Below are positions 24,510 to 33,781 of a DNA stretch of 64,000 bases, piece after piece. The stretch is from Novosphingobium sediminicola (GTDB lineage Bacteria > Pseudomonadota > Alphaproteobacteria > Sphingomonadales > Sphingomonadaceae): NCBI RefSeq assembly GCF_014196525.1, contig NZ_JACIDX010000006.1, positions 1 through 64,000 on the forward strand, written 5' to 3'. Numbering within the stretch: the first letter of the stretch is position 1; each line of letters begins with the position of its first letter. The position numbers and the translations under genes are program-made. The notes beneath the pieces were generated by a model. The model saw only the letters and a program-made list of their open reading frames with translations, did no database searches and was not told where the DNA came from.

Positions 24510-25028
24510 TTATGCGTGGCCGGCAGGCTCGTCGCTGGCCGAGGGGCCCTGCTGGGCTTCGGCCTGCGCGGCGAGCTGCTGGATGTAGAGGCCATTGAAA
24601 TCAATGGGTTCCAGCATTACCGGGGTAAAGCCTGCATCGCGCGTGGCGTCGGCGATCACGCGGCGGGCAAACGGGAAGAGGATGCGCGGCGCCTCGGCAA
24701 ACATGAAGGCGTGCATCTGGGCTTCTTCCAGATTGCGCATGCCGATCAGGCCCGCATAGGTCAGATCGACGATATAGGCCACGCCCGCTTCGCTGCGCGC
24801 GTTGATCTGGATCTTCAGCTCGACCTCATGCACGTCGCCTTCGATAGCGCGGGCCTGAATGTTGAACTGGATGTCCAGCTGGGGCGAATCCTGCCACGAA
24901 AAGCTTTCGGGCGCATTGGGATTTTCGACCGACAAGTCCTTCACATATTGCGAAATCACGCCTGCGCTGGGCAGGGTGTCCTCGCCATCCAGACGCAGCG
25001 AGGAAGTGACGGTGCCATCATCGGCCAT
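24510..25028 (-). CDS. secB: Protein-export chaperone SecB
   Basis: The 172-residue tetrameric chaperone keeps preproteins unfolded and delivers them to SecA. Typical segments are QYVKDLSVENPNAPES, QLDIQFNIQARAI, EVELKIQINARSEAGVAYIVDLTYAGL, and the APRILFPFARRVIADATRDAGFTPVMLEPIDF block near the C-terminus. The ATG at 25028 gives the usual length; an upstream in-frame extension to 25181 is not conserved-looking. The gene is divergent from timA, a pairing common in sphingomonads. Confidence 0.95.
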   Translation of the reverse strand: MADDGTVTSSLRLDGEDTLPSAGVISQYVKDLSVENPNAPESFSWQDSPQLDIQFNIQARAIEGDVHEVELKIQINARSEAGVAYIVDLTYAGLIGMRNLEEAQMHAFMFAEAPRILFPFARRVIADATRDAGFTPVMLEPIDFNGLYIQQLAAQAEAQQGPSASDEPAGHA

Positions 25029-25162
25029 GTTTGATACTTTCCCTGTGTGGCCCGGACTGCGGGCGCATGTGGTGGTCATGGTTTGGGCAAAGCGCCTAGC
25101 ATCACGGCCAGCACCGCACAAGGATCTGGGCGGACCGACAAACAGTTGCCGCGCCAGACAGT

Positions 25163-25180
25163 TGCGACGATTGTGTCGCA
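25163..25180. promoter_or_regulatory. Dyad in the secB / timA divergent region
   Basis: TGCGAC and GTCGCA arms surround a six-base spacer, and the direct repeat ACAGTTGC occurs at 25142-25149 and 25158-25165. The site could be an operator in the 283-bp shared promoter region. No particular regulator is suggested by the sequence. Confidence 0.3.
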
Positions 25181-25311
25181 CCGGGGGATTTTTTCGGGAT
25201 TATATCCCCATCCATGCGTTGTTCATTTGTCAATCGTCACTATGTAAGGCACTATGAAGGGTGAAGTCTGCATGTTGCAAGACTCGCTCACAGGGATGAA
25301 AGCAAACGCAA

Positions 25312-25971
25312 GTGACCGTCTCGATCGTCATTCTGGCCATGATCGCAGCCTTTCTGGGCATGCGTCTCTATTCGGTGCTGGGGCGCCGCGCCGAACATGG
25401 CGAGGAGCCGGTACAGAGCCGTCTGGACGCCCAGCCCGCCGCTGCGACCCCCGCTTTGCCGCTGCCCGAACGGGCCGTGGCCGGTGCGGTTCGACCGCGC
25501 GAACTGGGCGCTGTGCTGCCGGGCGTAGAGCGCGGATTGCGCGAAATCATCGCGGTTGATCGCCGCTTTGACCCCGTGACCTTTGTCGAAGGCGCGCGTT
25601 CGGCCTATCGTATGGTGCTTGAGGCTTACTGGCGCGGTGATCGTGGGCAATTGGGCCATCTGTGCGATGCCGATGTCGCGCGCAGCTTCATTGCCGCGAT
25701 TGATGAGCGCGAGGCCGCCGGCGAGACTTTCAACAACAGCCTTGTGCGTGTTGAGGAAATCCAGATCGTGGGCGCCAGCTATTCGGCTCCCTTCGCCCGC
25801 GTGGCGGTCCGCTTTGTTGCCGATATTGCCGCCGTCACGCGCGACCGCGATGGCAAGGTGATCGCAGGCTCGCTTAACGATGCGGTCGAGGTGCGCGATG
25901 TCTGGACATTCCGCCGCGATATCCACTCGGCCGATCCCGATTGGCTTCTCGAAGAGACCGACGAAGGCTAA
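25312..25971 (+). CDS. timA: Tim44/TimA-family adaptor protein
   Basis: The 219-residue protein has one N-terminal membrane segment (VSIVILAMIAAFLGMRLYSVLGRR), a Pro/Ala-rich linker, and a C-terminal Tim44-like domain of about 130 residues (FVEGARSAYRMVLEAYWRGDRGQL ... DVWTFRRDIHSADPDWLLEET). In alphaproteobacteria such proteins lie beside secB and are linked to membrane-protein handling, related to the mitochondrial Tim44. The GTG at 25312 is used; a clear ribosome-binding site is not obvious. mltA and smr follow on the same strand. Confidence 0.85.
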   Translation: MTVSIVILAMIAAFLGMRLYSVLGRRAEHGEEPVQSRLDAQPAAATPALPLPERAVAGAVRPRELGAVLPGVERGLREIIAVDRRFDPVTFVEGARSAYRMVLEAYWRGDRGQLGHLCDADVARSFIAAIDEREAAGETFNNSLVRVEEIQIVGASYSAPFARVAVRFVADIAAVTRDRDGKVIAGSLNDAVEVRDVWTFRRDIHSADPDWLLEETDEG

Positions 25972-26040
25972 GACCTTGTCGAAGCGGGGCGGCGCCAAGG
26001 CGTTCGCCCCGTTTGCCTGCGCCGTGGGGCGGGGCATGAC

Positions 26041-27312
26041 ATGCGCCGACAGGCGCTTCTGGTGGGGACGATTATGAATTTGAGGCAGTCGCGAATCGGC
26101 GCGGCGCTGATGGGCTTGCTGTTGCTTGAGGCTTGCGCCCGCATCATTCCCGGCCCCCGTCCCCCCGTTACGCGCCCTCCGCGTCCGGTTCCCACCACCC
26201 CCGTTCCTCCGCCAAAGCCGGTGGTGACCGCGATGGATGTCGGCGTTCATCGCGGGCCGGATCTGGCGGCCTTCCCGCTGAGCGATGGTACGGCGCAGAG
26301 CGCGCTTGCCTCCTTCCGTGAGAGCTGCCCCAAATTGCTGGCGCGCACGGATACCAGCGGGTTGACCCAGCGCGCCGATTGGCAGGATGTGTGCGCGGCG
26401 GCCTCGGGCTGGACCTCGGCCGATGCGGGGCGGTTCTTCCGCTCGCGCTTCGAACTGGCGCAGGTCAGCGACGGGGCCACCTATGTCACCGGCTATTACG
26501 AGCCCGAAATCGCGGGCAGTCGCACCCGTCAACCCGGCTATGATGTGCCGGTCTATGGCGTGCCGCGCGATCTGGTCCATGCGCGCCCCGGCGATGCGCC
26601 GATCAAGCCCAATGGCCAGACGCCCTTTGGCCGCTATGACGAAAATGGGGTGTTTCAGCCCTATTTCGAGCGGGGCGAGATCGACGATGGCAAGCTGGTC
26701 GGCAAAGGGCTGGAGATTGCTTGGACGGCCGATCCGGTCGAATTCTTTTTCCTGCAAATTCAGGGTTCCGGGCGGCTGCGCGGACCGGATGGGCGAGTGA
26801 TTCGCATCGGTTATGCCGCCGATAACGGCCAAAATTACACTGGCATCGGCACGGTAATGCGCCAGCAGGGCCTGTTGGGCAATGCGCCGGGGCAATATGC
26901 CGGCTCGATGCAGGGCATCATGCAATATATCCGCGAACATCCGCAGGATGGCATGTCCTTAATGCGCCAGAACAAGAGCTGGGTGTTCTTCCGCGAATTG
27001 ACCGGCGATGGACCGATCGGGGCGATGGGCGTGCCGGTGCGGCCCCATGTCAGCGTGGCGGCCGATCCGCTGTTTGTCCCACTGGGCGCGCCGGTGCTGA
27101 TCGCGGCCGATCCGGCGCTGGCCAATGCGAACAAGGTCAACGGCCTGTGGGTGGCGCAGGACACCGGCGGGGCGATCAAGGGCGCTAACCGCTTTGACAG
27201 CTTCTGGGGTGCGGGCGATGAGGCGCGGCGCATCGCGGGCGGTATGCTGGCGCGTGGGCGGGCCTATATCCTGCTGCCCAAGGGGACGCTGGCGCGGCTT
27301 GGCGTGCGATGA
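26041..27312 (+). CDS. mltA: Membrane-bound lytic murein transglycosylase A
   Basis: The 423-residue lipoprotein has a lipobox LLLLEAC, a Pro-rich linker of about 30 residues, the MltA domain with YYEPEIAGS and FFLQIQGSGRL, and a C-terminal 3D domain with VAQDTGGAIKG and FDSFWGAGDEA, which includes the catalytic aspartate. It cuts peptidoglycan glycan strands with formation of 1,6-anhydro ends. Two starts are possible: ATG 26041 (with GGGGCGGGG upstream) and ATG 26074 (with GGTGGGGA five bases upstream). The second gives a more ordinary lipoprotein signal. The stop overlaps smr. Confidence 0.93.
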   Translation: MRRQALLVGTIMNLRQSRIGAALMGLLLLEACARIIPGPRPPVTRPPRPVPTTPVPPPKPVVTAMDVGVHRGPDLAAFPLSDGTAQSALASFRESCPKLLARTDTSGLTQRADWQDVCAAASGWTSADAGRFFRSRFELAQVSDGATYVTGYYEPEIAGSRTRQPGYDVPVYGVPRDLVHARPGDAPIKPNGQTPFGRYDENGVFQPYFERGEIDDGKLVGKGLEIAWTADPVEFFFLQIQGSGRLRGPDGRVIRIGYAADNGQNYTGIGTVMRQQGLLGNAPGQYAGSMQGIMQYIREHPQDGMSLMRQNKSWVFFRELTGDGPIGAMGVPVRPHVSVAADPLFVPLGAPVLIAADPALANANKVNGLWVAQDTGGAIKGANRFDSFWGAGDEARRIAGGMLARGRAYILLPKGTLARLGVR

Positions 27313-27896
27313 GGGCGCCATTCGCCCTGCGCGGCGGGCGCAGGCTGACGCCGGAAGAAGAGGATCTGTGGCGCCGCGTGGCCGATACGATCGAGCCGCT
27401 GGAGCCGCGTCGCAGGGTTGAACCCACGGTGCCGCCGCCCCCTGTGGCCGAGCCGCCGCCTATGCCGCCCAAGCGTATCAAAGGCCGGGTTCCGGCGCCT
27501 TTGCCGCCGCCCGCGCCGCCGCCTGCGCCCACGCGTCCGCTGGATCGGCATGGGCTGGACGGCGGATGGGACAAAAGGCTGGGCAAGGGACAGGTGGCCC
27601 CCGATTTTACGCTCGATCTCCACGGGGCCAATCTGGAAGGGGCCTATCAGCGTCTCGATCACGGCCTTGCGCTGGCCCTGGCGCAGGGCGCGCGGGTGGT
27701 ACTGCTGATTACTGGCCGTGCGCGTCCGGCCCCCGGCCCGGCGGATCGCGGATCGCATCGCGGGGTGATCCGGGCCAAGTTCCTCGACTGGCTGGTCCAT
27801 GGCTCGCATGCTTCGCGCATCGCCGCCGTGCGCGCCGCGCATCCCCGGCATGGGGGCGCGGGGGCGGTGTATATTATTTTGAAGCGGGGGAAGTAA
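27309..27896 (+). CDS. Smr-domain protein
   Basis: The 195-residue protein has a basic N-terminus (RRLTPEEEDLWRRVADTIEPL), a Pro-rich linker (about 45-80), and a C-terminal Smr domain: DFTLDLHGANLEGAY, LLITGRARP and VRAAHPRHGGAGAVYIILKRG. Smr domains are small nuclease-like modules found at the end of MutS2 and as free proteins; the alphaproteobacterial free form has unclear substrates. Its start overlaps mltA by four bases (ATGA), and a composite repeat begins five bases after its stop. Confidence 0.88.
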   Translation: MRAPFALRGGRRLTPEEEDLWRRVADTIEPLEPRRRVEPTVPPPPVAEPPPMPPKRIKGRVPAPLPPPAPPPAPTRPLDRHGLDGGWDKRLGKGQVAPDFTLDLHGANLEGAYQRLDHGLALALAQGARVVLLITGRARPAPGPADRGSHRGVIRAKFLDWLVHGSHASRIAAVRAAHPRHGGAGAVYIILKRGK

Positions 27897-27901
27897 GGTT
27901 T

Positions 27902-28142
27902 GCCTCCGGCGGGTTAAGGGCGGGGCCCTTAACAATCCCGATAATGGGGTGGCGCTAGGTTTGCTTCGATGCGCTCATCCGCGAAGCGGTTTATATAGCC
28001 TGCGGCGCGGCAACGTAGGGCCGATTGGCGCCGCAGGCTTTCAATTTCAGACATTGCGTCCGACCCACGAGGCCGAACCCTATACTCAACAAAGACAGTC
28101 CTGGGATTGTTAAGGGACCAAGTCCCTTAACCCGCCGGAGGC
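27902..28142. repeat. Composite palindromic intergenic repeat, copy 3
   Basis: Both ends carry the GCCTCCGGCGGG-type hairpin with TTAAGGG/CCCTTAA stems, at 27902-27940 and inverted at 28103-28142. The centre (27997-28040) has GCCTGCGGCGC and GCGCCGCAGGC arms. A small CCGCGAAGCGG palindrome lies at 27979-27989. It fills nearly the whole gap between the convergent smr and ahpF genes. Confidence 0.9.
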
Positions 28143-28152
28143 ATAAAACCTC

Positions 28153-29736
28153 TTAGGCCACCCCTTCCAGCACCGGCGCAGGTGTCCGGATCAGATAATC
28201 AAACGCCGACAGCCCCGCCGTTGCGCCCGCGCCCATGGCGATGACGATCTGCTTATAGGGCACGGTGGTGCAGTCGCCCGCCGCGAACACCCCCGGCACG
28301 CTGGTGGCGCCCTTGGCGTCGATCTCGATTTCACCGCGCGGCGACAGGGCGAGGGCGCCCTTGAGCCATTCGGTGTTGGGGACGAGGCCGATCTGGACGA
28401 AGATACCTTCGAGCTCGACCGTGTGGACCGCGTCAGTGTTGCGGTCCTTATAGGTCAGGCCCGTCACCTTGGCGCCATCGCCCAGCACTTCGGTCGTCAG
28501 CGCGCTGGTGATGATCGTCACGTTGGGCAAGGACCGCAGCTTGTCCTGAAGCACGGCATCGGCCCGCATCGCGCTGTCAAATTCGATCAGCGTGACATGG
28601 GCGACGAGGCCCGCAAGGTCGATGGCCGCCTCTACGCCCGAATTGCCGCCGCCGATCACGGCCACGCGCTTGCCCTTGAACAGCGGGCCGTCGCAGTGCG
28701 GGCAATAGGCCACGCCCTTGTTGGCATAGTCCTTTTCGCCCGGCACATTCATGTTGCGCCAGCGTGCGCCGGTGGAGAGCACGATGGAGCGCGCGCGCAG
28801 CACGCCGCCATTGGCCAGCTCGATCTGGTGATAGTCGCCTTCACGCTCCGCCGGGATCAGCTTTTGCGCGGTGGCAAGGTTCATGATGTCGACATCATAG
28901 TCCTTCACATGGCTTTCGAGCGCGGCGGCCAGTTTCGGGCCTTCGGTGTGGGAAACCGAGATGAAATTCTCGATCCCCAGCGTGTCGAGCACCTGCCCGC
29001 CGAAACGCTGCGCGGCGACACCCGTGCGGATGCCCTTGCGCGCGGTATAGATGGCCGAGGCCGCGCCAGCGGGGCCGCCGCCGACGACCAGCACTTCGAA
29101 CGGCGCCTTGGCGTTGATCGCATCGGCGGCCTTGGCCTCGGCGCCTTCGTCCAGATCGGCGACGATTTCCTCCAGCGTCTTCTTGCCCGACAGCCACATC
29201 GCGCCATCCTTGAACACGGCGGGTACAGCCATCACGCCGCGCTCATCGACTTCGGCCTGATAGGTGCCGCCCTCGATCAGGGTCGCGCGGAAATTGGGGT
29301 TCTTCAGCGCGATCAGCGTCATGGCCTGAACCACATCGGGGCAGTTGTGGCAGGTCAGCGAGAAATACATCTCGAAATTGTGGGTGCTGGCCAGGCTTGT
29401 TACCTGATCCAGCACCTGTTGCGACACCTTGGGCGGGTGGCCACCGGCCCACAGCAATGCCAGGACCAGAGAAGTAAATTCGTGCCCCATCGGCAGGCCA
29501 GCAAAGCGCACACGGTCATGCGCATTGGCCACGGGGCTGATGGTGAAAGAAGGGACACGCGCGTTTGTTCCATCGAAACGCGCCGAAACTTTGTCGGACA
29601 GCGCAGCAATCGCTTCGATCAATTCGCGGGTCTGGGCCGATTTCGCATCGTCGCCAAGGCTGGCGACAAGCTCAATCGGTTCACGCAGCATGGCGAGATA
29701 TTGTTTGAGTTGGGCGGACAGGTTGGCGTCGAGCAT
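28153..29736 (-). CDS. ahpF: Alkyl hydroperoxide reductase subunit F
   Basis: The 527-residue flavoprotein passes electrons from NADH to AhpC. The N-terminal region (about 1-200) is a double thioredoxin fold with the redox pair in [10 protein letters not shown]. The C-terminal thioredoxin-reductase part has FAD/NAD(P) loops [19 protein letters not shown] and [14 protein letters not shown], the CPHCDGPLF active-site disulfide, and [22 protein letters not shown]. The gene lies downstream of ahpC on the same strand, but the 248-bp gap between them holds a diverged repeat, so expression may not be strictly coupled. Confidence 0.96.
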   Translation of the reverse strand: MLDANLSAQLKQYLAMLREPIELVASLGDDAKSAQTRELIEAIAALSDKVSARFDGTNARVPSFTISPVANAHDRVRFAGLPMGHEFTSLVLALLWAGGHPPKVSQQVLDQVTSLASTHNFEMYFSLTCHNCPDVVQAMTLIALKNPNFRATLIEGGTYQAEVDERGVMAVPAVFKDGAMWLSGKKTLEEIVADLDEGAEAKAADAINAKAPFEVLVVGGGPAGAASAIYTARKGIRTGVAAQRFGGQVLDTLGIENFISVSHTEGPKLAAALESHVKDYDVDIMNLATAQKLIPAEREGDYHQIELANGGVLRARSIVLSTGARWRNMNVPGEKDYANKGVAYCPHCDGPLFKGKRVAVIGGGNSGVEAAIDLAGLVAHVTLIEFDSAMRADAVLQDKLRSLPNVTIITSALTTEVLGDGAKVTGLTYKDRNTDAVHTVELEGIFVQIGLVPNTEWLKGALALSPRGEIEIDAKGATSVPGVFAAGDCTTVPYKQIVIAMGAGATAGLSAFDYLIRTPAPVLEGVA

Positions 29737-29759
29737 CGGATGATCCTTCGGATTTAGAT

Positions 29760-29970
29760 ATGCGAGGGGCGCGGCCCCTCATGCTCCCATAACGTCTTCC
29801 GACGAAAGGGCAGCTTATCAGGCAGCGCTATGTATAAAAGGCCCTGCGGTGCAGCAGCTATAAAAGCCTCCGGCAGTGCGATCCAAGCGCTCGGGGGCCG
29901 CGGATCGCTCATCTCTCGCCGGGAGGCGTATTGGGGGCGCAGGGGGACGAGTCCCCCTGCGGGTATTTCC
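29760..29970. repeat. Diverged composite repeat between ahpC and ahpF
   Basis: The left end is the alternative hairpin module in reverse (ATGCGAGGGGCGCGGCCCCTCATGCTCCC at about 29760-29789). The right end at 29939-29960 is a hairpin GCAGGGGGACGAGTCCCCCTGC, similar in design to the other right-hand stems but with different arms. The centre has only loose similarity (GCCCTGCGG, AAAAGCCTCCGGCAG). Confidence 0.6.
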
Positions 29971-29984
29971 AAACTTCAAACCAA

Positions 29985-30548
29985 TCAGATCTTGCCGACC
30001 AGATCGATCGAGGGAGCCAGCGTTTCGGCGCCTTCTTCCCACTTGGCGGGGCAGACCTGACCGGGGTGTTCCTGCCAGTACTTGGCGGCCTTGATCTTGC
30101 GCACCAGTTCGGCAGCGTTGCGGCCCACGCCTTCGGGAGTCACTTCGACCAGCTGCACCACGCCTTCGGGATCGGTCACGAAGGTGCCGCGGTCGGCCAG
30201 GCCAACGCCTTCGCGCAGGTTGTTGAACTGCTTGGTCAGGTCATGGTTCTGGTCGCCGACCAGGAAATATTCGATCTTGCCGATGGCGGGCGAGGTGTCG
30301 GCCCATGCCTTGTGGCTGAAGTGGGTGTCGGTCGACACGCCGTACACTTCAACGCCCATGGCCTTGAGAGCAGCATATTCGTTCTGGAGGTCTTCCAGTT
30401 CGGTCGGGCACACGAAGGTGAAGTCGGCCGGATAGAAGAAGAACACCGACCACTTGCCCTTGATGTCGGCGTCGGTGACGTCGACGAATGCGCCGGCTTT
30501 ATAGGCGGTGGCGGTGAAGGGCTGGATCGAATAGCCGATAAGCGACAT
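29985..30548 (-). CDS. ahpC: Alkyl hydroperoxide reductase subunit C, peroxiredoxin
   Basis: The 187-residue typical 2-Cys peroxiredoxin reduces hydrogen and organic peroxides. The peroxidatic cysteine is in [12 protein letters not shown] (about residue 47) and the resolving cysteine in [10 protein letters not shown] (about 166). The ATG at 30548 gives the normal AhpC start [11 protein letters not shown]; the 23 residues upstream in the longer frame are not part of the family. It is followed by ahpF after a diverged repeat. Confidence 0.96.
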   Translation of the reverse strand: MSLIGYSIQPFTATAYKAGAFVDVTDADIKGKWSVFFFYPADFTFVCPTELEDLQNEYAALKAMGVEVYGVSTDTHFSHKAWADTSPAIGKIEYFLVGDQNHDLTKQFNNLREGVGLADRGTFVTDPEGVVQLVEVTPEGVGRNAAELVRKIKAAKYWQEHPGQVCPAKWEEGAETLAPSIDLVGKI

Positions 30549-30715
30549 GGGATAGACTCCGTCGTTTGCCCAGTTTGTATCTGGGGGTGTTGAAACTGTT
30601 GAAGCCGAGATAGGCACTGATGGCGCAAATGCGAAGTGCGGATTCCCGATTAATCATATTGGTATTCACGATAAGTCGGGGGTGATAGCTCCGGTTTGAT
30701 CGATTTATCCGATCA

Positions 30716-31294
30716 TCAATCCTGCCTGCGGATGTTCAGATCCCATGGCTTGTCGTCGCCCGATGCGCATTGCCCGGTCACCTTGCGCGCATCGCCCGAC
30801 AATGTGCCGGAGCAATCGCCGCTCTGGCCACTGGCATCGACGGTATAGTGCCATGAGACATGCTGACCTTCGATCCGGCCCTTGCCCGATCCGGTCTTGG
30901 CGCCATTCTCTATCGTGTCATAGGCGATGGACTGGCCCGTCTGGGTGAAGCGAAAGCTGAAACCGTCTCCGCTGCTCCACAGGCCGGTCATCGAGGCGCC
31001 GGCATTTGGGGATGAGGCCAGCAGCGATGCGGGCGTGGGGACGGTTTCCGGGGCGGCAGAACTGTCCGGTTTGGGCGCATCGCTGGCTGAGGATTGCCCC
31101 GCCATCATCGTCGCCGCGCCAAACCCCACCGCCGAGAGCAGCAGCCCGCCAAACACCACCAGCTTTACCGAATCGCCCGAGCGGCGAAAGAAGCTGAGCG
31201 CGATCATGGCGATCACCAGCACCAGCAGCGAGAGCACGCCCAGCGGGCTGACCGCCGCTGCCGCAATCACTTTGGGAAAATCGAGATTGCCCAT
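30716..31294 (-). CDS. Hypothetical two-helix membrane protein
   Basis: I do not recognise this 192-residue protein. It has two hydrophobic segments (about residues 15-37 SPLGVLSLLVLVIAMIALSF and 43-64 LVVFGGLLLSAVGFGAATMM) and a low-complexity Ala/Ser/Pro linker. A C-terminal domain of about 90 residues is likely all-beta, with two cysteines that could pair (GDCSGTL and GQCASGDD) and a GLWSSGDGFSFRFTQTGQ start. That domain resembles small extracytoplasmic lipocalin-like or DUF-type domains only in general form. It lies between ahpC and aroC. Confidence 0.65.
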   Translation of the reverse strand: MGNLDFPKVIAAAAVSPLGVLSLLVLVIAMIALSFFRRSGDSVKLVVFGGLLLSAVGFGAATMMAGQSSASDAPKPDSSAAPETVPTPASLLASSPNAGASMTGLWSSGDGFSFRFTQTGQSIAYDTIENGAKTGSGKGRIEGQHVSWHYTVDASGQSGDCSGTLSGDARKVTGQCASGDDKPWDLNIRRQD

Positions 31295-31349
31295 GGCGCA
31301 TACCCCCGGCCCAAGACCGGGGGCAAGCTAACCCAAGCAGAAGCCCGGC

Positions 31350-32432
31350 TCAAGCGCGGGGAGCGGAAACCTGTCCACGGTCGATCAGCTTCTGATCGGC
31401 CAGAACCAGCGCCATCATCGCCTCGACCACGGGCACGCCGCGAATGCCCACGCAAGGGTCATGGCGGCCCTTGGTGCGGATTTCGGCGGCCTCGCCTTCG
31501 TTGTTGATGGTGGGCACCGGGATCAGGATCGAACTGGTCGGCTTGAAGGCCACGCGCACCACCACCGGCTGGCCGGTGGAAATGCCGCCCGCGATGCCGC
31601 CCGCATGGTTGGCCTCGAACAGGGGCCGTCCATCGGGACCGGGGCGCATCGCATCGGCGTTCTGCTCGCCGCGCAATGTGGCGGCGGCAAAGCCATCGCC
31701 GATTTCCACGCCCTTGACCGCATTGATGCTCATCATCGCGGCGGCCAGTTCGGAATCGAGCTTGGCATAAAGCGGCGCGCCCCATCCGGCGGGCACGCCA
31801 TAGGCCACGCATTCGACCACAGCGCCGATGGAGGAACCATCAAGGCGCGCCTGATCCACAATCGCTTCCCAGCGCTTCGCCGCTTCGGCATCGGGGCAGA
31901 AGAAGGGGTTGGCCCGGATCTGCGCCTCGTCGAAATTAGCCATGTCGATGCGGTCATCGCCGATCTGGCTGACATAGCCCACAATCCGCACCTCGGGGAT
32001 CACCAGCCGCGCCACGCCGCCCGCCGCCACGCGCGCCGCCGTTTCACGGGCCGAAGACCGCCCGCCGCCGCGATAGTCGCGGAAACCATATTTGGCGTCA
32101 TAGGCATAATCGGCATGGCCGGGGCGATAGGACTTGGCGACCTCGGAATAATCCTTGGACCGCTGATCGGTGTTCTCGATCATCAGGCTGATCGGGGTGC
32201 CGGTCGTGCGCCCTTCAAACACGCCCGAGAGGATCTTGACCAGATCGGCCTCATTGCGCTGAGTGGTGAACTTGCTCTGCCCCGGACGGCGCGCGTCGAG
32301 GAAGGGCTGGATCATCTCCTCGCTGATCTCCAGCCCCGGAGGGCAGCCGTCAACAACCGCGCCCAGCGCGGGCCCGTGGCTTTCGCCCCAGGTGGTGAAT
32401 CGGAAAAGGCGGCCAAATGTGTTCCAGCTCAT
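31350..32432 (-). CDS. aroC: Chorismate synthase
   Basis: The 360-residue enzyme turns EPSP into chorismate, using reduced FMN. The N-terminus [20 protein letters not shown] is the family signature, followed by [41 protein letters not shown] and [17 protein letters not shown]. The frame stays open upstream to 33098, but that extension is antisense to other genes and unlike AroC. The gene is divergent from a small monooxygenase-fold gene, with 54 bases between the two starts. Confidence 0.97.
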   Translation of the reverse strand: MSWNTFGRLFRFTTWGESHGPALGAVVDGCPPGLEISEEMIQPFLDARRPGQSKFTTQRNEADLVKILSGVFEGRTTGTPISLMIENTDQRSKDYSEVAKSYRPGHADYAYDAKYGFRDYRGGGRSSARETAARVAAGGVARLVIPEVRIVGYVSQIGDDRIDMANFDEAQIRANPFFCPDAEAAKRWEAIVDQARLDGSSIGAVVECVAYGVPAGWGAPLYAKLDSELAAAMMSINAVKGVEIGDGFAAATLRGEQNADAMRPGPDGRPLFEANHAGGIAGGISTGQPVVVRVAFKPTSSILIPVPTINNEGEAAEIRTKGRHDPCVGIRGVPVVEAMMALVLADQKLIDRGQVSAPRA

Positions 32433-32486
32433 GGCCGCGCTCTTTGGCGATTGTGGGCGGGAAAGTCCACTGTTACCCATGCGCCC

Positions 32487-32786
32487 ATGTATATGAACGT
32501 GTTCCGCAGCCGGAAACGGGCTGATTACGATGCCGCCGCCTATGCCGCCGACGCTGCGCGCATGGACGAGCTGGCGCGGGCGCAGCCGGGCTTTCTCGAT
32601 TACAAAAGCTTTGCCGCCCCCGATGGCGAGACGGTGACCATCTCGGTCTGGGAAAGCGTCGAGGCCGCGCGGGCATGGGCGCGCCACCCCGAACACCGCG
32701 AGGCGCAGGCGAGGGGGAGGGAGAAGTATTACGAGCAATTCACGATGTATGCGTGTGACGATGCGCGGGTGAGGGTGTTTCCGTGA
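32487..32786 (+). CDS. Antibiotic-biosynthesis-monooxygenase-fold (ABM) protein
   Basis: The 99-residue product has the ABM-fold pattern: an N-terminal strand [13 protein letters not shown], a helix [21 protein letters not shown], the strand [23 protein letters not shown], and a terminal [16 protein letters not shown]. Members act as small oxygenases, haem-degrading enzymes or structural binders; nothing here fixes which. The ATG at 32487 is the most likely start. The stop overlaps the next start (GTGA). Confidence 0.75.
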   Translation: MYMNVFRSRKRADYDAAAYAADAARMDELARAQPGFLDYKSFAAPDGETVTISVWESVEAARAWARHPEHREAQARGREKYYEQFTMYACDDARVRVFP

Positions 32787-33418
32787 AACGGCCCGCGCCC
32801 AAGTGGTTTTGCGCTGGGGCGCTGTTTGCCGTGACTTTGGCGGCGCCTTTGGTCGGGGCGGTCGGCGCTCTGTTCTGGACAAGGCAGGATAACCTGTCTG
32901 ACGCTTTTGCCGATGACACGCTGGCCGCGCGCCGCGTTGTTCAAGGCGTATCGGAGGGCTGGGGCATACCGGATTTTGCCGGATGGCCCGCTTATAGGCT
33001 GAAAGTATGGACCCGCCCGGATACTGGCGACAAGCGTGATTGCGACAATATCCTGCGTGCGAAATATCTCGCGGGCACAGATCAGGCCGCGCGCACATTC
33101 CAGCGAATCTATGGTGCGATGCTTCATGAAGAGCAGCGCCTCGGCAAAATGGATGCCGATCTGATCGCCGAAGGGGCCTTTCGCGGCCTGCCCACGCCCG
33201 TGCTTGGCGCTTTGGCCCAATGTATAGAACACAGTCTGCTTTCGGGCGCCTGCACGATCTGGGCGCGCCATCACCTGGCGGGCGATGGCGCGGTCCGTGC
33301 CCGCATCGACGCCCAACTGCTGATCCATGCCAGATCGGGGGATGATCAGGCCTGTCTCTTGCTGGATTGGGTAAAGCCGTCTAGCGCGGGGCAAACTTTG
33401 ATTGGAACCCTAAAATGA
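32783..33418 (+). CDS. Hypothetical exported or membrane-anchored protein
   Basis: This 211-residue protein starts with a positively charged segment and a hydrophobic helix ([25 protein letters not shown]), so it is anchored or exported. The rest is soluble, rich in Ala, and has four scattered cysteines. It begins with GTG, overlapping the ABM-fold gene, and ends overlapping the start of the ArsC-like gene. I recognise no family. Confidence 0.6.
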   Translation: MKRPAPKWFCAGALFAVTLAAPLVGAVGALFWTRQDNLSDAFADDTLAARRVVQGVSEGWGIPDFAGWPAYRLKVWTRPDTGDKRDCDNILRAKYLAGTDQAARTFQRIYGAMLHEEQRLGKMDADLIAEGAFRGLPTPVLGALAQCIEHSLLSGACTIWARHHLAGDGAVRARIDAQLLIHARSGDDQACLLLDWVKPSSAGQTLIGTLK

Positions 33419-33762
33419 CCATCACCCTCTACGGCATCCCCAATTGCGATACCGTCAAAAAGGCGCGCAAGTGGCTGGAGGGTAATGGCGTCAGCTATGC
33501 TTTCCATGATTACAAGAAGGCAGGCGCCGACAAGGACAAGCTGACCAACTGGATCATCGAGGCCGGGCTGGAAAAGATCCTGAACCGTTCGGGCACGACG
33601 TTCAAAAAGCTGCCGGAAGAAATCCGCGCGATGGTTGATGAAAATCTGGCCGTGTCGCTGATGGTCGAGAACCCCTCGATGATTAAGCGGCCTATCGTGG
33701 AATATAAGGGCGGCCTGCTGGTGGGCTTCAAGGCCAGCGAGTGGGAAACGGCGCTGCGGTAA
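33415..33762 (+). CDS. ArsC/Spx-family thioredoxin-fold protein
   Basis: The 115-residue protein starts TLYGIPNCDTVKKARKWLEGNG, the YffB/ArsC-like pattern with one cysteine at the N-terminal end of the first helix. The helix-strand pattern and the conserved KRPIVEYKGGLLVGF end match the family. It is a probable glutathione- or thioredoxin-linked reductase. True arsenate reductase activity is doubtful because no arsenic genes are nearby. The ATG overlaps the previous stop. Confidence 0.8.
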   Translation: MTITLYGIPNCDTVKKARKWLEGNGVSYAFHDYKKAGADKDKLTNWIIEAGLEKILNRSGTTFKKLPEEIRAMVDENLAVSLMVENPSMIKRPIVEYKGGLLVGFKASEWETALR

Positions 33763-33781
33763 ACGCCACGGAAGGCAAGCG

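Noticed and set aside
32433..33098. Long N-terminal extension of aroC
   Set aside because: The extra residues are antisense to the ABM-fold and hypothetical genes and unlike AroC; the family start [10 protein letters not shown] at 32432 is clear.
33415..33762. Arsenate resistance gene arsC
   Set aside because: The thioredoxin-fold protein matches the general ArsC/YffB family, but no arsB, arsR or acr3 gene is nearby and the active site is not specific.
33763..33781. Riboswitch for NAD precursors before pnuC
   Set aside because: Only 19 bases separate pnuC from the previous gene, too short for a riboswitch.
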